Part shown: piece by piece, positions 56,089 through 64,000 of the stretch | Position numbering within the stretch: the stretch's first letter is position 1 | Layout: the number at the start of each line of letters is the position of its first letter | Assembly: GCA_013822395.1 (NCBI GenBank) | Contig: PNKK01000006.1 | Span: 1-64,000 of the forward strand | DNA from: Anaerolinea sp. | GTDB lineage: Bacteria > Chloroflexota > Limnocylindria > Limnocylindrales > CSP1-4 | DNA: 64,000 bases | Direction of reading: 5' to 3' | Notes under the pieces: model-generated | The model's input: only the letters and a program-made list of their open reading frames with translations | The model's database searches: none | Told to the model about the DNA's origin: nothing | Position numbers and translations under genes: made by a program

Positions 56089-56100
56089 AGGATCGGTCTG

Positions 56101-56745
56101 GTGGACGCCATCGTCTTCGACTGGGACGGAACGCTGGTCGACACGCTGCCCGCGATCACCGACGCCAACGCCGAGGTCCTCGGGTCGTACGGCATCGCCT
56201 TCGACGCGGACGCCTATCGACGAGCGTACAGCCCCGACTGGCAGGAGATGTACCTCCGACTGGGGATCGATCGCGCCCAGATGGCCGAGGCTGGGGGGCG
56301 CTGGCTCGCCGCCTACCGCAGGGAGATGAGGGAGGTCCGCGCGATGCCCCGAGTCGCCGAGGTCCTGGAACGGCTCACCGAGGCAGGTCTCGCGATGGGT
56401 CTCGTCACGGCCGGCGAACGCACCGTCGTGGAAGACCAGCTCGCCTCGACCGGTCTCGGACGGTTCCTCCCGGTCCGCGTCTGCGGCGGCGACCTGCCGG
56501 TGATGAAGCCGCATCCGGCGCCACTCCGCAGGGCCCTCGCAGAGCTGGGGCTGGAGGAGGTCCCCGAGCGGACCGCCTACATCGGAGATGCGCAGGACGA
56601 CATGCGGATGGCCCGGGCGGTCGGGGCGCATGGTGTGGGGATCGTATCCATGCTCGGAGCGCACGCCGATCTCCTGTCAGCCGGCGCGTCCGAGGTCGCC
56701 GAATCGGTGGCCGGCTGGGTGGACGGCTTCCTGGCGTCACGATGA
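56101..56745 (+). CDS. HAD-family hydrolase (phosphoglycolate phosphatase-like)
   Basis: VFDWDGTLVDTLPA, LVTAGER, KPHPAPLRRAL, YIGDAQDDMRMARAVG; GTG start. Confidence 0.93.
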   Translation: MDAIVFDWDGTLVDTLPAITDANAEVLGSYGIAFDADAYRRAYSPDWQEMYLRLGIDRAQMAEAGGRWLAAYRREMREVRAMPRVAEVLERLTEAGLAMGLVTAGERTVVEDQLASTGLGRFLPVRVCGGDLPVMKPHPAPLRRALAELGLEEVPERTAYIGDAQDDMRMARAVGAHGVGIVSMLGAHADLLSAGASEVAESVAGWVDGFLASR

Positions 56746-57434
56746 CCGTCGGCCGGGCGATCGTCCTCGCCGACGGCGATCAGCCGTCGCGCGTCGACCT
56801 CGATGCCGCGTGGCCCGGATGGGCCGACGGCGTCGATCTCGTGATCGCGGCCGACGGTGGCGCGCGGCTCGCGGACCCGCTCGGTCTCCGAATCGACGCC
56901 TGGGTAGGTGACGGTGACTCCCTGGGTGAGGCCGGCCTGGGCGAGCTCCGGCGCGCCGGGGTGCCGATCACCCTCGCTCCCGCCGACAAGGACGAGTCCG
57001 ACGCCGAGATGGGGCTCCTCGCCGCGCTCCGAACCGGCGCCCGGGACGTGACGATCCTCGGGTCGCTCGGCGGACCTCGGCTGGACCACGCCCTGGCCAA
57101 CGTCGCGCTCCTCGCCCATCCGGCGGCCTCGGGCGCCGCCGTCCGCCTCCTGGACGGTGCGACGCGCATTCGTCTGCTGGCCGCGCCGGGCCTGAACGGC
57201 GGTCCGGCGCGCCTCGATCTGGCCGGCCGGGTGGGCGATCTCGTCTCGCTGATCCCGCTCGACGACGTCGCCGGAGTCTCGACGGCGGGACTGCGCTATC
57301 CGCTTCGCGACGAGGCACTGCCGGCGGGCCCGGCACGCGGCCTCTCCAATGTCCGTCAGCGCGCGTCGGCCGACGTCACGATCCGACGCGGCCGGCTCCT
57401 CGTCGTGGAGGTCCCTGCTACCCTGCCGGAATGA
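56742..57434 (+). CDS. thiN: Thiamine pyrophosphokinase
   Basis: IAADGGARLADPLGLRIDAWVGDGDSL, ADKDESDAEMGLLAAL, LGGPRLDHALANVALL. Confidence 0.93.
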   Translation: MTVGRAIVLADGDQPSRVDLDAAWPGWADGVDLVIAADGGARLADPLGLRIDAWVGDGDSLGEAGLGELRRAGVPITLAPADKDESDAEMGLLAALRTGARDVTILGSLGGPRLDHALANVALLAHPAASGAAVRLLDGATRIRLLAAPGLNGGPARLDLAGRVGDLVSLIPLDDVAGVSTAGLRYPLRDEALPAGPARGLSNVRQRASADVTIRRGRLLVVEVPATLPE

Positions 57435-57916
57435 GCATGCCCGACCCCGGGGACGTCGCCCCGGACATCGTCCTTCCCGACGAGACCGGCACGATCCGCC
57501 GCCTCGCCGACCAGCGAGGCCGCTGGACGATCGTCTACTTCTACCCGGCGGACGACACGCCCGGCTGCACCACCGAGGCCTGCCAGTTCCGCGACCTCGA
57601 CGCGGAGGTGCGCGACGTCGGCGCAGACGTCTGGGGCATCAGCCCAGACGGCGCCGAGAGCCACCGCCGGTTCCGCGAGAAGCTCGGTCTCCCCTTCACC
57701 CTCCTGTCCGACCAGGGGCACGCGGTCGCCGAGCGATACGGAGCGTGGACCCTGAAGTCGAACTACGGCCGGGAGTACATGGGGATCCAGCGCTCGACGT
57801 TCCTCGTGGATCCGGACGGCCGGATCGTCCGGACCTGGCCGAGGGTCAAGGCGGACGGCCACGCGGCCGATGTGCTCGCCGCGCTCGCCGAGATCCGCGG
57901 CGAGCACGGCGGGTGA
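57431..57916 (+). CDS. bcp: Peroxiredoxin (BCP type)
   Basis: VIVYFYPADDTPGCTTEACQFRD-type motif; GISPDGAESHRRFREKLGLPFTLLSD. Confidence 0.95.
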   Translation: MSMPDPGDVAPDIVLPDETGTIRRLADQRGRWTIVYFYPADDTPGCTTEACQFRDLDAEVRDVGADVWGISPDGAESHRRFREKLGLPFTLLSDQGHAVAERYGAWTLKSNYGREYMGIQRSTFLVDPDGRIVRTWPRVKADGHAADVLAALAEIRGEHGG

Positions 57917-58785
57917 TCACGATCCGCGCTCGCGCCCGCCGCGCCGGGCAGGCAACGAGGCTTCGCCCGTGGGGGGATGCGAGTGAGACCTCGAGCGGCA
58001 TCGTAGAGCGACCGACTCAGGCGCGGCACGATTGGCGCCCGGACCGGTTCATGGTCATCGCCGCGCATCCGGATGACGCCGATTTCGGGCCGGCGGCCAC
58101 GGCTGCCCGGTGGATCGATGCCGGATCGGTGGGCTGGCTCGTCTGCTGCACGAGCGGGGATGCAGGCGGTGAGGATCCGGACGCGGACCCACTCGCGCTC
58201 GCCGCGCTCCGCGAATCCGAGCAGCGGGCCGCGGCCGCGATCATCGGCTACGCCGGGGTGAGCTTCCTCCACCAGCCCGACGGCGCGCTCGCCAACGACC
58301 TCGCCCTTCGAGAGCTTCTCGTCCGCGAGATCCGGGCGTTTCATCCGGACGCGGTCCTGGCCACGGACCCGGAGACGCTCTTCTACGGTGACGGCGGGAT
58401 CAACCATGCGGATCACCGGGCCGCGGGGATGGCGGCGGTGGATGCCGTCTACCCGGCGGCGCGAAACCCGATGTCGTTCCCGTGGCTGGCCCAGGAGGGT
58501 CTCGCCGCCCACAAGGTCCGGCGCCTGTACCTGTTCTGGTCCAACCATCCGACCGTCCGCGTCGATGTCAGCGCCACCGTCGAGCGCAAGGTCGGCGCGC
58601 TGCTGGCGCACTCGAGCCAGGTCTACGACCCTGACCGGCTCGGCGAGCGGATCCGCGCCTGGGCGCGCGAGGAGGGCGAACCGATCGGTGTCGCCGCCGG
58701 TGAGGCGCTCCGTCTGATCGTGATCGACGAGGACGCGGACGAGGGGCCGGATTCGGCCGCCGGTCCGGAGGCCGCCAAGGCCTAG
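57913..58785 (+). CDS. PIG-L/LmbE family deacetylase
   Basis: VIAAHPDDADFGPAATAARW, LRESEQRAAAAIIG, NHADHRAAGMAA. Confidence 0.93.
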   Translation: MITIRARARRAGQATRLRPWGDASETSSGIVERPTQARHDWRPDRFMVIAAHPDDADFGPAATAARWIDAGSVGWLVCCTSGDAGGEDPDADPLALAALRESEQRAAAAIIGYAGVSFLHQPDGALANDLALRELLVREIRAFHPDAVLATDPETLFYGDGGINHADHRAAGMAAVDAVYPAARNPMSFPWLAQEGLAAHKVRRLYLFWSNHPTVRVDVSATVERKVGALLAHSSQVYDPDRLGERIRAWAREEGEPIGVAAGEALRLIVIDEDADEGPDSAAGPEAAKA

Positions 58786-59972
58786 CTCGATCCGATCGGC
58801 GCAGCGAGAACCGCCCGGGCAACCTCCCACTGGCGCCACAGGAGCTCGAGGTCGAGGGTCTGGGCGCCGACCAGCTCCTGGACCTCGGTGAGCTCGAGCT
58901 GCACGACTTGCCCGGCGACGAGCTCGTCGGCCGCGACGGTGACCTCGCGGTAGAGTGCGGCGATCTCCTCCTGGGTTGGCCAGGCACGGATTCGCCGCGG
59001 CTCCAGGCCGGCGACCGCTACCGCGGCCGTGAGGTCGCGGTAGCTCGGGATCCGCTCGTCGGCCCAGCCGTCGATCCCGTCGAACCGGAACCCAAGCGCC
59101 GCGAGGGCTTCTGCGATCGACCGGCACTGTGCCGTCGTGAACGTGTCCCAGAACGGGTTACCGACCGGGAAGTCGAGCAGGCCGCGCTCGATCGCCCGGC
59201 GGATCAGCGCGTCGGCAAGGCCCGCCATCGCCGCCCGCCACGGCCGGCGCAGCGCGTCGTCGGCACCGGCAAGTGCCTTCACCGTGCGGAGGAGCGCGTG
59301 ACGGTCGCCGCGCAGGATTCGGACGAGCGCCGGGGTCGCGTCGATGGCCGGTGCGTCCGGTATCCGCCCGGGACCGGCGGTTTCGCCGGACGCCGGCTCG
59401 GGCGCGGACCGCGCCTCCGGGAGCGCGGTCGCAGTCAGCAGGCCGGCCTGCTGCGCCCGCTCGGCGGCGAGCACCGCCTGGATCCGGAGGGCGTCGAGCG
59501 AGGGATCTCGCTCGGGAGGGATCGGGATCGCGCCGGGCGCGGCCCGATCACCCGTCTCGGATGTCGCCGGCGCTGCCGAGGCGGCGGCAACCGACGGCCA
59601 AGAAGGAACAGGCGTTCGAATCCTGATGCCTGGTGCCGGACCGCCGGCGGGCATCGAGAACGCCGTGACGGGGCGCATGACGGGCACGCCGGGCTTGCCC
59701 GGCGCGCCGTACGGGGAAGGCGGCGGCGGATCGGCCCCCGGGGCGTCGCGGTTCAGGTGTCGGCGATCGGCCGGGCCGCCGCGGGCCGGTTCGCCGGGCG
59801 CAGTGAACGCATCCGACGAGAGCGTCGCCGCACGGCGGGGCACCGCGTCGTGCCTGACGGTGAGCCTGACCTCTCCCGGGGGCCGGCCGCCCAGAACCAC
59901 AACGATCGCGGACCCGCTGGCGACGCCGAGCACGAGGCCGAGTGCCAGGAAGGCGAACTCGCTCGCGGTCAT
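58782..59972 (-). CDS. Membrane-anchored hypothetical protein
   Basis: N-terminal TM MTASEFAFLALGLVLGVASGSAIVVVLG, long disordered linker, helical C-terminus. Confidence 0.6.
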   Translation of the reverse strand: MTASEFAFLALGLVLGVASGSAIVVVLGGRPPGEVRLTVRHDAVPRRAATLSSDAFTAPGEPARGGPADRRHLNRDAPGADPPPPSPYGAPGKPGVPVMRPVTAFSMPAGGPAPGIRIRTPVPSWPSVAAASAAPATSETGDRAAPGAIPIPPERDPSLDALRIQAVLAAERAQQAGLLTATALPEARSAPEPASGETAGPGRIPDAPAIDATPALVRILRGDRHALLRTVKALAGADDALRRPWRAAMAGLADALIRRAIERGLLDFPVGNPFWDTFTTAQCRSIAEALAALGFRFDGIDGWADERIPSYRDLTAAVAVAGLEPRRIRAWPTQEEIAALYREVTVAADELVAGQVVQLELTEVQELVGAQTLDLELLWRQWEVARAVLAAPIGSS

Positions 59973-60233
59973 CTCCCGTCCTTCCCGGTCGGACACCTCC
60001 TCCGACCGTCATCCCGCCGGAGCGTAGCTGCGACGGGTGGGCGCGTCAACCTGATTCCCACCCAATTCCCGGCATCATTCCCGAACCGAGTGCCCGTTTG
60101 CCGTGCATCGAGCGCCGCTTTGCCGAAGCGCTCCGGTGGATGGTAGATTCGGGATGCCGGCTGCCGTCCCCGCCGGTCGTTCCGTTCCGCCCCTCTCCGG
60201 CAGCTCCCCCGACGAGAAAGGCACGACCGCGTC

Positions 60234-62069
60234 TTGGCTCTCGACCCGTACCAGGAGTTCCTCGTCCAGCCCGTCGACGCCTCGTGGTTGCAGTGCAACA
60301 TCGAGTGCCAGGAGGCGTGCCCGGTCGGGACGAACTGCCGCGGCTACCTGAACCTCGCGGCCGAGGGCCGGTTCGAGGAGGGCTACATCCTGTCGCGGGA
60401 GCCCAATCCCGTGGCGGCGATGTGCTCGTACGTCTGCTCCGCCCCGTGCGAGCGCGCCTGCCGGCGCGGCGACATCGACCGCCCGCTCGCGATCCGGGCC
60501 ATGAAGCGATTCCTCGTCGAATGGCACGAGGCTTCCGGGATCCCGGACGTCATGCCCCACATCGAGCCGCGCGCCGAGCGCGTCGCCGTCATCGGAGCCG
60601 GCCCGGCGGGCATCTCGGTCGCCCGTGAGCTGGCGATGAAGGGGTACGGCGTCGACGTCTACGACAGCCTGCCGTACGGCGGCGGGACGATGCTCATCGG
60701 TGTGCCCGCCTTCCGGCTCCCGCGCGAGGCCATCGAGATGGACATCCGTCTGGTGGAGCGGCTCGGCGTCCGATTCCACTACAACACGACGATCGGCCAG
60801 GACCTGACGTTCGAGGACCTCCAGCGCGACCACGACGCCATCGCCATCACCGCCGGCGCGATGCATGCCGTGGCCCTGGACGTACCCGGCGCTGATCTCG
60901 AGGGCGTGGACTACGGCGTCGACTTCATGAAGCGCGCCAACCTCGGCCAGGAGCTGACGGTCGGGCGAGACGTCGTGGTCATCGGCGGCGGCTACACCGC
61001 AATGGACTGCTCACGGACCGCCCTCCGTCACGGTGCGGATCGGGTCTCCATCGTGTACCGCCGGACGCGCTCCGAGCTCGTCGTCGACGAGGAGGAGCTC
61101 GGCGAGACCGAGCGCGAGGGCGTCCGAATGGAGTTCCTGGCCAGCCCGGTCGAGGTCCTCGGGGAGAACGGCCACGTCACGGGCGTCAAGTTCGTTCGCA
61201 ATCGCCTCGGCGCGCCGGACGCCTCCGGCCGTCGCTCGCCTGTCCCGATCGAGGGCTCCGAGTTCGTCATTCCGGCCGACGTCGTCATTCCGGCCGTCTC
61301 CCAGGCCGCGGACCTGACGTTCCTCCCGGTCGAGTCCGCGTTCGAGGTCAATCGCGGACGGGTCAAGGTGGACCCGGCGACGTATGCAACGAATGTCCGC
61401 GGCGTCTTCGCCTGCGGCGACTTCGTCACCGGCCCCACGACCCTCATCGAGGCCGCCGGCCACGGCAAGAAGGCCGCCTATGCCATCGATCGCTACCTCG
61501 CCGGCCGGAACGACGTCACGGTGGCGGTGAACGTGAAGGTCACCAGCTCGTGGCGCCACGAGATGCCCGAGCTCTACGACGTGCTTCCGCGCCAGCACAT
61601 CCCAATGGTCCCGCTGATGGAGCGGATGCCGTCGACGGACCCGTCGATCAACTTCACGACCCCGGTCGAGCTGGGCTACGACGCGACCGGCGCGGTCGCC
61701 GAGTCGACGCGCTGCCTGATGTGCAACTACAACATCTGGTTCGATCCGTTCCGGTGCGTGCTGTGCGGCGCCTGTGCCGATGTCTGCCCGGAGGGCGTCA
61801 TCCACATGGTGGACCTCAACCAGATGAAGAGCGAGGGCCTCCTCCCCGAGATCGAGGAGGCGTACGGCTGGGAGAACGGCGCGGCAATGATCCTCGACGA
61901 GGAGCGTTGCATCCGCTGCGCGCTGTGCGTCAAGCGATGCCCGTTCGACGCCATTACGATGGAACGGTTCGAGCTCCAGGAGGTCTCGAGCGACGGACGG
62001 CTCTACAAGGAGTCGTACCGAGACGCCCAGCTGGCCGGAACCGCCGGCGTGGCAGGAGGATCCAGGTGA
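60234..62069 (+). CDS. GltD-like FAD/NAD(P) oxidoreductase with N- and C-terminal Fe-S domains
   Basis: [85 protein letters not shown] start. Confidence 0.92.
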   Translation: MALDPYQEFLVQPVDASWLQCNIECQEACPVGTNCRGYLNLAAEGRFEEGYILSREPNPVAAMCSYVCSAPCERACRRGDIDRPLAIRAMKRFLVEWHEASGIPDVMPHIEPRAERVAVIGAGPAGISVARELAMKGYGVDVYDSLPYGGGTMLIGVPAFRLPREAIEMDIRLVERLGVRFHYNTTIGQDLTFEDLQRDHDAIAITAGAMHAVALDVPGADLEGVDYGVDFMKRANLGQELTVGRDVVVIGGGYTAMDCSRTALRHGADRVSIVYRRTRSELVVDEEELGETEREGVRMEFLASPVEVLGENGHVTGVKFVRNRLGAPDASGRRSPVPIEGSEFVIPADVVIPAVSQAADLTFLPVESAFEVNRGRVKVDPATYATNVRGVFACGDFVTGPTTLIEAAGHGKKAAYAIDRYLAGRNDVTVAVNVKVTSSWRHEMPELYDVLPRQHIPMVPLMERMPSTDPSINFTTPVELGYDATGAVAESTRCLMCNYNIWFDPFRCVLCGACADVCPEGVIHMVDLNQMKSEGLLPEIEEAYGWENGAAMILDEERCIRCALCVKRCPFDAITMERFELQEVSSDGRLYKESYRDAQLAGTAGVAGGSR

Positions 62070-62794
62070 GTTTCCTCGAGCGGGTGGACAGCACCATCCG
62101 CCGCAGCCCGGTCTGGCGGTCGCTGTTCCGCAACCCGTACCCGAACGACGAGCGGTCGAGGGCTTACGCGGTCATGAACAACGTCTTCTTGCACCTCCAC
62201 CCGGTGCGGGTCCGCCAGCACGCGGTGAAGTTCGCCTACACCTTCTGCCTGGGCGGGCTGTCGTTCTTCCTGTTCCTCGTCCTGACCGTGACGGGCGTCT
62301 ACCTGATGTTCTTCTACGTCCCGTCGGCGACGCAGGCATATACGGACATCCTGGACATTCAGACGCGGGTCGCGTTCGGCCTGATGACCCGGAACATCCA
62401 CCGGTGGGGCGCCCACCTGATGGTGTTCTTCGTCTTCCTCCACATGATGCGAGTCTTCTACCACGGCGCCTACAAGCCGCCCCGCGAGTTCAACTGGGTC
62501 GTGGGGGTCGTCCTGCTCTTCCTGACGATCATGTTGAGCTTCACGGGCTATCTGCTGCCGTGGGACCAGATCGCCTACTGGGCGATCACGATCGGCTCGA
62601 ACATGGCCGGCTACGCGCCGCTCTTCAACGTCCCGGGCAAGGTTCTCCTCCTGGGCGGCCTGGAGGTCGGCCAGAACACCCTGCTCAGGTTCTACGTCCT
62701 GCACATCATGGTTTTCCCGCTCGTTGCAGCAATCTTCATGGCCGTCCACTTCTGGCGAATCAGGAAAGATGGAGGAATCAGCGGACCGCTGTGA
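62066..62794 (+). CDS. Cytochrome b6-like subunit of bc complex
   Basis: [80 protein letters not shown] overlap. Confidence 0.95.
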   Translation: MSFLERVDSTIRRSPVWRSLFRNPYPNDERSRAYAVMNNVFLHLHPVRVRQHAVKFAYTFCLGGLSFFLFLVLTVTGVYLMFFYVPSATQAYTDILDIQTRVAFGLMTRNIHRWGAHLMVFFVFLHMMRVFYHGAYKPPREFNWVVGVVLLFLTIMLSFTGYLLPWDQIAYWAITIGSNMAGYAPLFNVPGKVLLLGGLEVGQNTLLRFYVLHIMVFPLVAAIFMAVHFWRIRKDGGISGPL

Positions 62795-63024
62795 ACGACC
62801 GACGCGTGCGTTCGCCGCTCCGCGCCGTCACTCACGCACGTTCGAGTGCGCTCGTGACGGTGCTCGCGCCGGCCTTCGCCTCGGCCGCCACATCGGCCCC
62901 AACTGCCGGTAGATGGGGGGCCCAATTGCAGGTTCCATGGGCGGCCCCAACTGCCGGTAGATGGAGGGCCCAATTGCAGGTTCCATGGGCGGCCCCAACT
63001 GCCAGAATGAGCAGCTGCTCATGA
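62791..63024 (+). CDS. Candidate 77-aa repeat-containing small protein with signal-peptide-like N-terminus
   Basis: GTGA overlap with upstream stop and ATGA overlap with downstream start; [77 protein letters not shown]. Confidence 0.4.
   Translation: MNDRRVRSPLRAVTHARSSALVTVLAPAFASAATSAPTAGRWGAQLQVPWAAPTAGRWRAQLQVPWAAPTARMSSCS
62894..63003. repeat. 48-bp tandem repeat, 2.3 copies
   Basis: cggccccaactgccggtagatgg(g/a)gggcccaattgcaggttccatggg at 62894 and 62942, partial at 62990. Confidence 0.95.
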
Positions 63025-63638
63025 CCGATACCAAGAAGCCCGAGGAGACACGGGTCGTCCTGCCCGTCGACCCGACCAGACGGACGGAGATCGACAAGCA
63101 GCGGGTGCCGATGTCGGCGCGCCCGTACCGGCTCCTCGCGCTGGTCAAGCAGGACGCCGTCGTCCGCGTCCAGAAGGAGCCGGACGACACGGTCATGACC
63201 TGGCCGCACCTGCTCTCGATCGAGTTCCTGGCGGCCGGCGTCATGAGCATCTTCCTGCTCCTGATGGGGCTGTTCATCAATGCGCCGCTGGAGGAGCTCG
63301 CAAACGGCAACGTGACGCCCGCGGTCGCCAAGGCGCCGTGGTACTTCCTGGGTCTCCAGGAGCTGCTTGCCTATTTCCATCCCGCGGTCGCAGGAGTCCT
63401 CGTGCCCACCTTCGTCCTCGTCGGCGCCGCGCTCCTGCCGTACGTGGACCGCGGCAACATCAATGCCCACCACCCGGCTGAGCGGAAGACGGCCGTCGTC
63501 CTCTTCACGCTGTTCGCTATCCTGGGCCTCACGGTGACCTTCATCGGCATCTTCTTCCGGGGTCCCGGTTACAGCTTCGTCATCCCGTACCTGCCGTTCT
63601 TCGAGAACAGCGTGAACGGGCTCCACTTCGCTCTCTGA
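63021..63638 (+). CDS. Cytochrome bc complex subunit IV-like (C-terminal cytochrome b)
   Basis: DTVMTWPHLLSIEFL, NVTPAVAKAPWYFLGLQELLAYFHPAVAGVLVP. Confidence 0.93.
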   Translation: MTDTKKPEETRVVLPVDPTRRTEIDKQRVPMSARPYRLLALVKQDAVVRVQKEPDDTVMTWPHLLSIEFLAAGVMSIFLLLMGLFINAPLEELANGNVTPAVAKAPWYFLGLQELLAYFHPAVAGVLVPTFVLVGAALLPYVDRGNINAHHPAERKTAVVLFTLFAILGLTVTFIGIFFRGPGYSFVIPYLPFFENSVNGLHFAL

Positions 63639-63666
63639 ATCGAGAACCAAGGATCCGAGGCCAACC

Positions 63667-64000
63667 ATGAGCAACTACCACGTGGAATCGGTTGACAAGC
63701 CGCAGGCGCTCACGAAGGAGGCGCTCAAAAGCCTCCGGAACCACCCCGTCCAGGGCATGTCCCGCCGGCGCCTCCTCCGGGTGTCGCTCGGCGGCGGCAT
63801 CGCCCTCTGGCTGACAGAGATGGCCGGCGGGTTCCTGAACCTCTTCTGGCCAAACCTCGAGGGCGGCTTCGGCGACGCGCGCTTCAAGATCGGGACGCTG
63901 GAAGACGTGAAGCTCAAGGCGTCCACGATCCCGGTGGCGTCCGGCTTCCCGGCGTACGTCGCCGACGCGCGCGCCTTCATCGTCCTGGTCGACCCGGCCC
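63667..64000 (+). CDS. Rieske iron-sulfur protein (truncated by window end)
   Basis: Tat-like SRRRLLRVSLGGGIALWL signal/anchor, GTLEDVKL...SGFPAYVADARAFIVLVD; position in bc operon. Confidence 0.85.
   Translation, partial: MSNYHVESVDKPQALTKEALKSLRNHPVQGMSRRRLLRVSLGGGIALWLTEMAGGFLNLFWPNLEGGFGDARFKIGTLEDVKLKASTIPVASGFPAYVADARAFIVLVDPA

Overview
High-GC bacterial chromosomal window, probably Chloroflexota-like judging by gene content and style (inference only). It is densely coded, about 55 CDS, with many 4-nt ATGA/GTGA operon overlaps. Recognisable blocks: cupredoxin/ferredoxin; proC plus proline dehydrogenase; an orphan DNA methyltransferase; a large LuxR-type ATPase regulator; a TetR-containing cluster (alpha/beta hydrolase, AMP-ligase, TetR, KASIII-like enzyme, alpha/beta hydrolase, SDR) behind a near-consensus promoter; a decayed mobile island (serine recombinase fragment, group II intron RT and domain V, HEPN remnant); two glycosyltransferases; an S10 peptidase; pntAA/AB/B; a Zn/Mn-type ABC transporter; tRNA-Arg(TCG) with an IS3-type fragment; tandem SAM-hydroxide adenosyltransferase genes followed by a complete ECF transporter; a MerR-HTH/GAF/GGDEF regulator; thiamine pyrophosphokinase; and a GltD-like oxidoreductase + cytochrome b6 + subunit IV + Rieske operon cut by the window end. 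Best leads: (i) a 77-aa, signal-peptide-like, 16-aa-repeat ORF wedged by GTGA/ATGA overlaps between the cytochrome b6 and subunit IV genes; (ii) duplicated SAM adenosyltransferases with an ECF transporter; (iii) the six-gene cluster with an atypical Cys-His-His thiolase-fold enzyme; (iv) TANNNT boxes repeatedly 6-9 nt upstream of start codons, suggesting widespread leaderless transcription; (v) a 32-aa membrane-peptide ORF with its own intrinsic terminator. All calls come from reading the sequence; no database search was run.
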